The notes beneath the pieces are model-generated. The model saw nothing but the letters and a program-made list of their open reading frames with translations, was not told where the DNA came from and did not search any database. From Candidatus Dormiibacterota bacterium (GTDB lineage: Bacteria > Chloroflexota > Dormibacteria > Aeolococcales > Aeolococcaceae), in NCBI GenBank assembly GCA_003153505.1, contig PLZA01000074.1, forward strand, positions 99,908-163,907: 64,000 bases of DNA, read 5' to 3'. Each line of letters opens with the position of its first letter. The first letter of the stretch is position 1. The position numbers and the translations under genes are program-made. This document shows, piece after piece, positions 15,733-24,138 of this stretch.

Positions 15733-17577
15733 TCAGGGCCGTTGCGCGTATGCGCCGTCGAGATCGAGCTCGATCCCGCCGGCGCACGTGAGGCGTAACG
15801 ACCCACTCGACGATGCGTCGGCGTTGACCACCACCGTCCTCTCAGCGGGAAGCCAGCGTCCATTGACCGCAAGCGACATTCCCTCTGCCGGTGATGGAGC
15901 GGCGAACTGCAATGTAACGGTGAGTCCCGACGGCACTGTCACGTCGGTCGTCGATCCGTTGCAGAGCATCCGCCGCGATCCAGCCATGAGCGCAGAAGCG
16001 CCACCGGACAGCTGGAAGGTTTGGGCGGTCGCGGCCGCGTACGCCTTGTCGACACTTGCATACGTCGGCCCGAGGCGGAACAGGTGCGCGCTGATATCAC
16101 CGAACCACGCCCAACGCTGCAGCACCGCGAGCGCGGCTGCCGAAAAGCTCCCGGGACTCGGGGTCAGGGTATAGAGGTAGGTATAACCCTGCCTGGGGAG
16201 GGAATTGAGCACTTGCGGCGTGTCGATGATCTCGAGCAGCATCATGCCTCGCCGGCGGGCGTAGTACGGCACTGCCGGTGACCACGAGAGTCCGTCGAAG
16301 ACGATGAGGTCCTGAGGTTGTGTTCCCGCGTCGATCTCGCGTGCCTGGGTGAGGACGTTCGACGGATCCGGCGTGGAAGTCGTATAGCTCGACGCAAGGA
16401 ACTCACGCTGGACGTACAGGGTTGCTCCAAGCCACGCGATGACCACGAGCATCGCCGCGGCGCGAAGTGGAACCGACCTCCAGTAACGGATGATGCCGTC
16501 GAGTGCGTAGCCGATGACCGCGGCCGCAGCGGGTGTCACCGCTGCCAGGTAGTACGCCTGAACCGCGTACAGGTTCATGAATGTCAAGACAGGAAGCGCG
16601 CCCGCCAGGGTAATGCCGATCCACACTGCGTGGCGCTCGCGCAGGATTGCGATGACGCAGACGGCGGCGAACACCCAGAAGGGCAGTCCCGTGACGAAGG
16701 TGTCGAACGGGTGGATGATCCTGCTCCACTGGTGGGGATCCAATCGCTGACTCACCCATCCGAAGTTGAATCCGATGAGCGCCTCACTGGTCATCCAACT
16801 CGTTGCGGGGCTCGCCGCCTTGATGGCGTCAGCATGATGCGTCCAGAGCACGCATGCGGCTAATGGAATGGCAAACAAGACGGCGGAGGTCCGCAGACGC
16901 TCACGCAGCCATTCCCTCAGTGGTGGCCGCGAAACCGTGCCCCAGTACAGGAACAGTGGGACCATCCAGAACACGGCGCTGGTGACCTTGACGAGCATTG
17001 CCAGGGTGCCGAGGGCGATCGCGAGCACGGCAAAACGTCGTTGCCGACGGTCGATCCAGATCATGCCCGCCCAGACATATCCGACCGAGAAGGCAGTCGC
17101 CATGTACTCGATCATCGAAGCCCGGCTCCACCAGACCGTGAACGGCGATGCGAGGAACGCGAGCACCGCAAGTGCCGCGGCGGTGCGCGTCGAGATATGG
17201 CGAACCAGGCCCCAGAGCGCGACCGCCGTTGCCATGCAACAGATCACCGAGCTCATCCGCATCGCCCAATCGACTGCACCGCCGAGGTTCATGAGCAGCG
17301 CTGCCATGGCCTGGAAAAGTGGAAACTCGAACGGGACCTGCCACGGCTTCCCAAGGACCGGAAGTTGCGGGAACAGGAGGTTGATTCCCTGCTGGTGATA
17401 GATCAACGCCGGATACGCCGTCTCCGTCTGCCGGAATGAGGAGATTGCCAGGAGCGGCGCGTTCAGATTCGGAAGCCGGACAAGGAGACCGACAACCAGA
17501 ATGCCCGCGATGACACCGGTTTCTCTGATGCCTGGGGTTGTCAGCAGTCGACGGCTGTGGTCGAGGCCCCTTCGCAT
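15733..17577 (-). CDS. GT-C fold membrane glycosyltransferase (GT39/ArnT-like)
   Basis: About 614 residues. After a basic N-terminus there are roughly 10-12 transmembrane helices to residue 400, then a soluble C-terminal domain. The first periplasmic loop holds SSFRQTETAYPALIYHQQG, the position of the catalytic acidic loop in PMT/ArnT/GT83-type enzymes that use polyprenyl-phosphate sugars. The C-terminal part (VIVFDGLSWSPAVPYYARRR and beta-rich sequence) resembles the periplasmic domain of such proteins. It probably moves a sugar from a lipid carrier to an envelope acceptor. The ATG at 17577 is chosen; the frame extends to 17619. It lies downstream of transketolase on the same strand after a 93-base gap. 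Confidence 0.8.
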   Translation of the reverse strand: MRRGLDHSRRLLTTPGIRETGVIAGILVVGLLVRLPNLNAPLLAISSFRQTETAYPALIYHQQGINLLFPQLPVLGKPWQVPFEFPLFQAMAALLMNLGGAVDWAMRMSSVICCMATAVALWGLVRHISTRTAAALAVLAFLASPFTVWWSRASMIEYMATAFSVGYVWAGMIWIDRRQRRFAVLAIALGTLAMLVKVTSAVFWMVPLFLYWGTVSRPPLREWLRERLRTSAVLFAIPLAACVLWTHHADAIKAASPATSWMTSEALIGFNFGWVSQRLDPHQWSRIIHPFDTFVTGLPFWVFAAVCVIAILRERHAVWIGITLAGALPVLTFMNLYAVQAYYLAAVTPAAAAVIGYALDGIIRYWRSVPLRAAAMLVVIAWLGATLYVQREFLASSYTTSTPDPSNVLTQAREIDAGTQPQDLIVFDGLSWSPAVPYYARRRGMMLLEIIDTPQVLNSLPRQGYTYLYTLTPSPGSFSAAALAVLQRWAWFGDISAHLFRLGPTYASVDKAYAAATAQTFQLSGGASALMAGSRRMLCNGSTTDVTVPSGLTVTLQFAAPSPAEGMSLAVNGRWLPAERTVVVNADASSSGSLRLTCAGGIELDLDGAYAQRP

Positions 17578-17670
17578 GCGCGGAGTGTAAGAGGCCTCCC
17601 GCCTTCGCGGGACGGACATGCGCTGAAACTGGACAACCGGGGTCCGCCGCCCACTCCGGTCCTGCCTGGC

Positions 17671-20028
17671 TTACGCTCTCTCTCGATCCGCCGCGGCCAC
17701 CAGCGCATGCAACCGCTCGAGCCTGGTTGCGCGGTCGCTGACGAAGTGGCCGATGCCTTCGAGGATATGCGCGGCAGTCAGGTGCGCCTCATCCATGACC
17801 TCGTCGACCGACCCGCCGGTGCGCCAGCGGTCATCCCAATCCGCACCCATCGAGTACTCGGCGGCCAGGGGCCCGTCAACCCAGTCGCGCATGAGCTTGA
17901 CGGTGCGGTTGGTGATCGCCATGGCGTCCAGGCGATCGGCTGGCGCGATGACGCTGTTGCGATACTCGGCCGCCTGCATGCGAAATAGTTGCGGACTGAT
18001 CGCCGCGATGACTTTCACGTTGAAGCCAAGCTTGTCAAGATCCGGGAGGACTTTGACCAGGTTCGCGGTCGTGGTCGTGCCCTGAACGAATACGGCTCCC
18101 ATGGCGGGCAGGTCGTTGCGGAACGGACGGAGCACATAGGCGCCGCGCGCGGCCTCGAAATGGCTTGGCATCCCGAGCTTTTCGCGATCCGGAAGCTCGA
18201 TGGCGGGGCGCGTCAGGTGCAGCGCGATGATCGGCACGTCGCACGCCAGGGCGGCGCCGAGCACCACCGGCACCTCGTTGTACTCCCATGGGTGCAGGTC
18301 GATCACCTTCCCCTCGGGGAAGAGCTGGGTCACCCCGGGCTCGTAGATCCCGAAGTGGGTTCGCGAGTCCTCGGCCGTCTCCGGACCCGAGTGCCCGGCG
18401 ATCCAGAGCACCTTGCCGACCTTGAGCTCGCAGTCCTGGGCGAGCTGGCTGAACAGTCGCATCTCGCCGTATTTCAGGTAGCTGAACGACCCGTAGGTGG
18501 AGCAGGCGCCCCAGAAGCCGTTGAATGACGCGAACGGCTCTGATGACAGGTTCACAGTGGCCAGCCCGGCGATCATGCCCGCGTTGGTGAACTCGGTGAT
18601 CTCGGTCGGGAGCAGCGCGCCCCCCGGGTTTGCGTCGCGTTCGTACCACCCGTATCCCGGCATGTCACCGAAGTCCTTGCCGAAACCCGCGAGGTTGGTG
18701 GAATCAGCAAGGTCTGCCGATGCTGCGATGAAGAGCGGGCGTCCGTAATCCTGCTTCGCGAGCGCATTGACCCAGGCGCTCCATGCGCCAAACGCTGTGC
18801 GGTTTGCCTGCTTGTCGCCGGGCTGCCGGTACATTGCCGTGGGGTAGTTGCGGAAGTCCGTCAGCCGCGCATCGCTGAAGACGTCAGCGCCGCGACCGGC
18901 AACGCGGAGTCCATCGATGTGCTCCGGCACCTGCGCCGCCAGGTCGATCAGCCGGTCCGAAACGGCGTCGACGACCTCTGGATGCTGCGCGAGCACGCCG
19001 GCTGCGCGTCGCAGGTTCTCCGCCGCCTGCTCTCGCACGGCACCGGGATCGGCCGGCGCCGGTTCGTCCACCCCGACGTAGCTCATCCCGTATTTCGCCA
19101 TGAACGCGTGGCGCAGCTCCCAGAACTGGGGACCGTTCATGGGGTGCGGCGAGCCGTGACTCTTGTTGTCGTACTTGCCGTATCCGCGCCCTTTGCGGGT
19201 CCGGAACCATGCCATCGACGGTACGTGGTCGGGATTCTCGCCGCGCGCTGCCTCGAGAACCGCCCGGGTCACCGGCGACCACTCCGATCCCTCCATCGTC
19301 CCCGTGACGCGCCACGAATACGAACCGAACCAGGTCGCGGGGGTTCCGGGCACGACCGACGACGCGGCGAAGTCATCGATCCCGAAGTCGTTCCAGTCGA
19401 CAAGGAAGACGAGGTTCGAGAGGCCGAGCCCCCACGCCGCGTTGCGCGTCTCGTGGCTCGCGCCCGCGGTGAGGCCTCCCTCACCCTCGACGACGAAGAC
19501 ACGTACCTGCCCTGCCCCCGCGAGCTTGAGCGCGAGCGCCTCGCCCGCAGCCGGGGGCATTCCGTGGCCTGACGGGCCGGTGTTGAACTTGAGGAACAGG
19601 GTTTTCCCGGCCATCTCGGGATGGCCCGGTAGTCCGCCCCGATGCCTCAACATCGTGAGGTCCTCGGGGGCCAATGCCCAGCGGCCGTTCTCGGGGAGCG
19701 TGAACGCGGCGTTCGGGTCGCGAGCCGCGCGCAGCCGGAGGGTCTCGTTGAGCGCCGCCAGCGTTGCGTAGACCACCGGGACCGTGTGTCCCGCCGAGAG
19801 CACGAACCGGTCGCCGAAAGGAAGCCATGGGCGGCGGATGTCCCAGCGCATCGCCCCAGAGAGCATGGTCGCGAGCAGCAGATGCACCTTCGAGCGTGAG
19901 CCGCCCGGATGTCCGCTCTGGCGATAGTTCAGCGCGAGGTCGATGAACTCATCGACGACGTCCTTGATCACGTCCCACGTGGGAAACGACGCCTCGGCGT
20001 CCGCATAGAGGCTTTCGACGGTCTGCAC
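17671..20028 (-). CDS. Transketolase (long form)
   Basis: A thiamine-diphosphate enzyme of about 785 residues. The N-terminal domain has SGHPGGSRSKVHLLL and the TPP/metal motif VVEGEGGLTAGASHE followed by DWNDFGIDD. The pyrimidine domain (about 400-570) has the catalytic glutamate region EFTNAGMIAGLATVNLSS. A C-terminal domain follows. It moves two-carbon ketol units in the pentose-phosphate or Calvin pathway. It is longer than the usual 620-680 residues and belongs to a divergent transketolase-like branch. Start uncertain: TTG at 20040 or GTG at 20028; the GTG is used. It is divergent from the M20 hydrolase with only about 32 bases between starts. Confidence 0.87.
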   Translation of the reverse strand: MQTVESLYADAEASFPTWDVIKDVVDEFIDLALNYRQSGHPGGSRSKVHLLLATMLSGAMRWDIRRPWLPFGDRFVLSAGHTVPVVYATLAALNETLRLRAARDPNAAFTLPENGRWALAPEDLTMLRHRGGLPGHPEMAGKTLFLKFNTGPSGHGMPPAAGEALALKLAGAGQVRVFVVEGEGGLTAGASHETRNAAWGLGLSNLVFLVDWNDFGIDDFAASSVVPGTPATWFGSYSWRVTGTMEGSEWSPVTRAVLEAARGENPDHVPSMAWFRTRKGRGYGKYDNKSHGSPHPMNGPQFWELRHAFMAKYGMSYVGVDEPAPADPGAVREQAAENLRRAAGVLAQHPEVVDAVSDRLIDLAAQVPEHIDGLRVAGRGADVFSDARLTDFRNYPTAMYRQPGDKQANRTAFGAWSAWVNALAKQDYGRPLFIAASADLADSTNLAGFGKDFGDMPGYGWYERDANPGGALLPTEITEFTNAGMIAGLATVNLSSEPFASFNGFWGACSTYGSFSYLKYGEMRLFSQLAQDCELKVGKVLWIAGHSGPETAEDSRTHFGIYEPGVTQLFPEGKVIDLHPWEYNEVPVVLGAALACDVPIIALHLTRPAIELPDREKLGMPSHFEAARGAYVLRPFRNDLPAMGAVFVQGTTTTANLVKVLPDLDKLGFNVKVIAAISPQLFRMQAAEYRNSVIAPADRLDAMAITNRTVKLMRDWVDGPLAAEYSMGADWDDRWRTGGSVDEVMDEAHLTAAHILEGIGHFVSDRATRLERLHALVAAADRERA

Positions 20029-20060
20029 GCTTGTGCACAATAGCGGCCCAGGAGAACATC

Positions 20061-21278
20061 ATGACGACAGCCGTGCCCGTCGAAATGCACCAGGCCATCC
20101 ACGTCGCGACCAGCGCGTGCGCGGACGAGTTGATCGGCACCTCGCGAGCCATCCACGCTCTCGCCGAGATCGGCTTCGAGGAGGTCGAATCGTCGCGCCT
20201 TTTGAGTGGCGTCATCGAGCAGCACGGCTTTCGCGTCGAGCGCGGTGTTTCAGGGATGCCGACAGCGTTCGTCGCGAGGCACGGCACGGCAGGTCCGCAT
20301 GTCGCGTTCGTCTGTGAATACGACGCGCTGCGTGGGCTCGGACACGCGTGCGGACACAACCTGATCGCAACGTCATCTGCCGGCGCCGGCATCGCGCTCG
20401 CGCGAGCGCTGACCGATGCCGGCGTCAGGGCCCGCGTGACCATCGTCGGCGCGCCGGCGGAGGAGGGTGGTGGCGGCAAGATCCCGCTCTGCCACGACGG
20501 TCTGTTCGACGACTGTGACGCGGTCCTGATCTTCCACCCTTCCGACCGGACCGCTTCGGTCCAGTACGCACTCGCGTGCACCCATTGGGAGTGGACCTTC
20601 CGTGGGAAGGCCGCGCACGCTGCCGGGAATCCCGACCATGGCATCAACGCGCTCGATGCATTCGTGCACGCCTACACCGGGATTTCGTTGTGGCGCCAGC
20701 AACTTCGCGATGACGCGCGGGTGCACGGGTTCATCATCGAGGGCGGCACCGCCCCCAACATCATCCCGGAGCTCACTCGCGGCGAGTACCTGACGCGCGC
20801 GCGTGACGGCGAGTACCTGCGCACCATGAACGTCCGCTTCCGAGCCATCTTCGAAGCCGCCGCACAGGCAACCGGCTGCGAGCTCCAACTCGACGAGAAG
20901 GAGACGTACCTCGATCTGCGCTCCAACGCCGTCCTCGGCGAGCGCGCGAGTGTCCACCTCGCGGGGGTCGGCCTCAAGGAGCATCCCGTCGTGCCGTGGG
21001 AGCGGACCGGCTCGACCGACGTGGGCGATGTCTCCTACGCGGCGCCCACGCTGCACCCCGAATTCGCCATCGCCGATGAGGGGATCGGCCCGCACACGCA
21101 TGCTTTTCGCGATGCGGCGCTGTCACCGCGGGGTGAGCACGCGATGCTCAAGGCCGCCGAAGTGCTCGGCCGGATCGGCGCCGACGTTATCCTCGACCCC
21201 TCGGTGCGGCATGCGGTCCGTGATGCGTTTCTGGCCCAGCCGCAGCACCGCGTGGAGTGGACCGGGTCTGCGGAGTAG
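20061..21278 (+). CDS. M20-family amidohydrolase (AbgB/aminoacylase-like)
   Basis: A 405-residue zinc hydrolase. Metal-binding motifs are GLGHACGHNLIATSS and the catalytic region APAEEGGGGKI; dimerisation-domain residues follow (THWEWTFRGKAAHAAGNPDH) and a late His in GIGPHTHAF. The Cys/His metal set of ACGHN and the EEGGGGK motif place it with the PMDC/AbgB-type M20D subfamily that cleaves N-acyl amino acids or p-aminobenzoyl-glutamate. The ATG at 20061 has AGGAGA 6 bases upstream. A strong terminator hairpin separates it from convergent sedolisin 2. Confidence 0.88.
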   Translation: MTTAVPVEMHQAIHVATSACADELIGTSRAIHALAEIGFEEVESSRLLSGVIEQHGFRVERGVSGMPTAFVARHGTAGPHVAFVCEYDALRGLGHACGHNLIATSSAGAGIALARALTDAGVRARVTIVGAPAEEGGGGKIPLCHDGLFDDCDAVLIFHPSDRTASVQYALACTHWEWTFRGKAAHAAGNPDHGINALDAFVHAYTGISLWRQQLRDDARVHGFIIEGGTAPNIIPELTRGEYLTRARDGEYLRTMNVRFRAIFEAAAQATGCELQLDEKETYLDLRSNAVLGERASVHLAGVGLKEHPVVPWERTGSTDVGDVSYAAPTLHPEFAIADEGIGPHTHAFRDAALSPRGEHAMLKAAEVLGRIGADVILDPSVRHAVRDAFLAQPQHRVEWTGSAE

Positions 21279-21289
21279 CCGGCGGCCAG

Positions 21290-21325
21290 GGCTCTCCGGA
21301 GCCCGATTGACGGGCCCGGAGAGCC
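21290..21325. terminator. Bidirectional terminator hairpin
   Basis: GGCTCTCCGG (21290-21299) pairs perfectly with CCGGAGAGCC (21316-21325), with an inner GCCC/GGGC extension and a 7-base loop. It lies between the convergent M20 and sedolisin genes. No U-run on either side. Confidence 0.75.
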
Positions 21326-21346
21326 TGGTGCGACGGCCGTCGCGGT

Positions 21347-22750
21347 CTAGTGGACCGCGGCGACGAGCTCTGGAACGAAGAGCGCCGCGTTGACGCTGCC
21401 GACCCCGCTCGCGAGGTCATAACCGTCGACGGCTGCGAATCCGTGAACGGTGTGAGTCGCTCCGGCCTGCGGGAAGGTCACGGTGTTGTTCCCGGCGGTC
21501 ACGTCGACGATTCCGGGAGCGCCTGCCGCTTCCATCGCGTACAGCGCCGGGTTGATCAGGCCGAGGCCATGGCCGGCCATCTGATCAGCGATGGCGATGA
21601 TTCCGGAGAACTCGGGGGATGCCTCGCTGGTCCCGCCGATCAGGTAGAACCCTGCGGTTCCCTGGGCGGCGTTGGCGTTGAGGTAGACGAGCGCCGCGCC
21701 GTTGACCGCAGCGCTCATCGCGATATCCGGGAAGCCGCGGGCCGAGCCGACCGTGGACGCGACACCGTTCTGGTACCAGGGCCGCGCGAAGATTGACGAC
21801 GTGCCGCCACCGCTGGCCGCCGGCGAGCCGAAGAGTGCGGTGTCATTCCATACGGCGTCCGGCTGCGTCTTCGCACCGTTCGCGTTGAGGAACAGCTGCA
21901 GGCCACCGACTCCGGTGACGAGCGGGTCATCGGATGGCCACTCCGCGACGCGGCGCAGGAAGTACGTCGCCGCAAATCCCTGCGATGTGAGCGTCTTGGG
22001 GCCGGAGGGGCCCTGGTCACCCGATGCTGCGAGCACCGTGACACCGTGGGCCGCCGCGTTCTTGTAGGCGCTGCGAAGATCGCGCAGTGAGTCGGCGTTC
22101 GGGAAGGTCTGCTCCGGAGCCGCGAAGCTCTGTGTGATGACGGTGCCGAGGTGGTGATCGATCACGTAGTTCTCAGCAGCCACGATCTCCGGGAAGCCGG
22201 TGACTCCGATCGTCTCCGCGACCGGGGTCTCGACGAGCAGGATGTTGGCGTCCGGGGCGATCGCATGTGCGTATTCGACGTCCAACGATGTCTCCTGGGC
22301 CCATCCCACCATCGCCGGCCGCTTGGTCGGGTTGAACGGCGGAATCGGACCCTCAGGCTGGAGGATCACGAAGTGCGGCGGCGCCGGAAGGTTGAACGCG
22401 TGGTCAAACGCCTGCAGCTCCTGCCCGATGCCCTGGAAGCCGTACGAGTCGACGATGACGATCGTCTCACCCTTTCCGGCGAAGCCCTTCTTGTAAAGGG
22501 GTCCGAGGTTGTATGCCTTCTGGAACTGGAAGGGTGCGTAGCAGGCGAGGCCGAGCTGCGCTTCGCAGTCCGCGGTGGTCGGAGGCGTCAGGAACGCGTG
22601 GTTGCTGAGCAGCTGCGCCATCGGCATCGGGGCCACGTTCGCGGCCGTCGCGACCGCTGCACCCGAGCCTCCGATGGTCAGCAGTGTGGCTGCAAGCAGT
22701 CCTGATCCGGAGAGCAGGCCGGTCATGCGCTTTGGCATCGAAATCATCAG
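21347..22750 (-). CDS. Sedolisin-family (S53) peptidase lacking a propeptide
   Basis: A 467-residue exported protein. Signal peptide at about 1-36 (GLLAATLLTIGGSGAAVATA). The catalytic domain begins by residue 70 (ACYAPFQFQKAYNLGPLYKK). Catalytic residues are Glu152 and Asp156 (QETSLDVEYAHAIAPDA), oxyanion Asp244 (ASGDQGP) and Ser374 (GGTSEASP). Unlike sedolisin 1 and most of the family there is no pro-kumamolisin domain; only about 35 residues lie between the predicted cleavage site and the catalytic core. The ATG at 22750 follows GGGGGAA; the frame upstream is the GC-rich leader and has no signal sequence. Confidence 0.9.
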   Translation of the reverse strand: MMISMPKRMTGLLSGSGLLAATLLTIGGSGAAVATAANVAPMPMAQLLSNHAFLTPPTTADCEAQLGLACYAPFQFQKAYNLGPLYKKGFAGKGETIVIVDSYGFQGIGQELQAFDHAFNLPAPPHFVILQPEGPIPPFNPTKRPAMVGWAQETSLDVEYAHAIAPDANILLVETPVAETIGVTGFPEIVAAENYVIDHHLGTVITQSFAAPEQTFPNADSLRDLRSAYKNAAAHGVTVLAASGDQGPSGPKTLTSQGFAATYFLRRVAEWPSDDPLVTGVGGLQLFLNANGAKTQPDAVWNDTALFGSPAASGGGTSSIFARPWYQNGVASTVGSARGFPDIAMSAAVNGAALVYLNANAAQGTAGFYLIGGTSEASPEFSGIIAIADQMAGHGLGLINPALYAMEAAGAPGIVDVTAGNNTVTFPQAGATHTVHGFAAVDGYDLASGVGSVNAALFVPELVAAVH

Positions 22751-22777
22751 TTCGAAGTTCCCCCTAAGTGTGTGCCC

Positions 22778-22847
22778 GGCGCGATGCGCCGAGGCCAGGT
22801 CCCAACGAAATCTGCGCGCGCCGTTCTCGGCGCGCTCACGGCCTCGG
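22778..22847 (-). promoter_or_regulatory. Structured GC-rich leader of sedolisin 2
   Basis: In the 300-base spacer before sedolisin 2, three perfect helices are packed into 70 bases. CCGAGGCC (22789-22796) pairs with GGCCTCGG (22840-22847) and encloses the hairpin GCGCGCCG-ttct-CGGCGCGC (22816-22835). Next to the start codon side is GGCGC-gat-GCGCC (22778-22790), which competes for two bases of the outer stem. The Shine-Dalgarno and ATG follow within 30 bases. This could be a cis-acting RNA or a thermally sensitive leader. It matches no riboswitch class I know. The rest of 22848-23050 shows nothing gene-like. Confidence 0.45.
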
Positions 22848-23050
22848 GTCAGGCATCGTCCAGCAGGCGCGCCTGTCCCCGACGACGTCACAGCGTGAAT
22901 CCAAGGGCACTCGCCTCCATGAACATGCCGCAGGTGATCGTGCGCACGGACAGGCGATCCAGCCTGCCGCCTGATACCTCCTCTCGGGACGATGCTCCGC
23001 CTTTCAGTGGAGATTACAACGTGACCCAAATGGCTCGCTCGGCGCATTCC

Positions 23051-24070
23051 TCAGGAGGGCGTCTCCGGCTTGCGGGCGCGGCTCGGCGCGACCCGCGACG
23101 GCTCGCCCGGCATCTTTGGGTACTGCGGCGGCCAGGGTGCGTCGACCTGACCAGCGGCGCGGTCGCGTTCGTGGAGTGCCAGCACCGAGTCGAGCGACTG
23201 CGGATCCGCGGACATCGGCAGCCAGGGGTCGCCGCTGCGGGCGACTCGAGGCGGCACGGTGGCCAGGGTCAGCTCGTCGGGCACGATCGAGTCGAGCTCG
23301 TCCCAGGTGAATGGCGTTGAGACCTGGGCGCCCGGCCGGGCACGGACGGACCACGCGCCGAAGATGGTCTTGTGCGGCGCGTTCTGGTTGAAGTCGACGA
23401 AGACACGGCGTCCGCGTTCCTCCTTCCACCACGCTCCCGTGATGAGGTCGGGGCGGCGATGCTCGAGCTCGCGCGCGACCGCAACCGCAGCCGAGCGGAC
23501 TTCATACGAGGTCCAGCGCGGCTGCAGGCGCACGTACACGTGAATGCCCCGGTTGCCCGTGGTCTTGGGAAGACACATGACGCCGAGCTCGTCGAACAGC
23601 ATGCGAACCTCTCGTGCCGCCTCCTGCACCATCGCGAACACAACCCCCGGGCTCGGATCGAGGTCGATCCGAAGCTCGTCCGCGTGCTCAGCATCCGACG
23701 CCTGCGACGGCCAGACGTGGAAGCCGAGGCACCCGAGGTTCACCGCCCACAGCACGTGAGCGAGGTCGGCCGCAACCAGCGCGCGAGAGGTCGTGCCGTT
23801 CGGTGTGCTGACGATCGTCGTCTCCAGCCAGTCGGGGCGGGAATCCGGGACCCGCTTCTGGAAGAAGGACGGCCCGCTCGCTCCGTTGGGAAAGCGCTGG
23901 AGCAGCACCGGGCGACCGCCCATCGCGCGCATGAGCGGCGCTTCGACGGACTGGTAATAGTGGACCAGGTCGAGCTTGGTCTCGCCTCGTTGGTTGAAGT
24001 AGACCTTGGCCGGATTGGTGATCGGGATCTCGCGACCGTCCGACTCGACCGCGACGACGTCATCTGCCAT
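23051..24070 (-). CDS. ligD: LigD-type polymerase/primase domain protein
   Basis: A 339-residue stand-alone polymerase domain of the archaeo-eukaryotic primase superfamily, as in the PolDom of DNA ligase D. It starts GREIPITNPAKVYFNQRG, has the metal-binding pair in ELRIDLDPSPG and a third acidic residue in RRVFVDFNQNAPHKT, plus KTTGNRGIHVYV for nucleotide binding. In bacterial non-homologous end joining this domain adds ribonucleotides at break ends together with Ku and a ligase; neither is in this window. The ATG at 24070 is used; the frame extends to 24112. The gene symbol refers to the domain family only. Confidence 0.88.
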   Translation of the reverse strand: MADDVVAVESDGREIPITNPAKVYFNQRGETKLDLVHYYQSVEAPLMRAMGGRPVLLQRFPNGASGPSFFQKRVPDSRPDWLETTIVSTPNGTTSRALVAADLAHVLWAVNLGCLGFHVWPSQASDAEHADELRIDLDPSPGVVFAMVQEAAREVRMLFDELGVMCLPKTTGNRGIHVYVRLQPRWTSYEVRSAAVAVARELEHRRPDLITGAWWKEERGRRVFVDFNQNAPHKTIFGAWSVRARPGAQVSTPFTWDELDSIVPDELTLATVPPRVARSGDPWLPMSADPQSLDSVLALHERDRAAGQVDAPWPPQYPKMPGEPSRVAPSRARKPETPS

Positions 24071-24138
24071 CGCCGGCGAGCATAGACTCGCCGGCACCTC
24101 TGCGCCTGTCATCGTGCTTCGACGACAATCCGGCCTCG

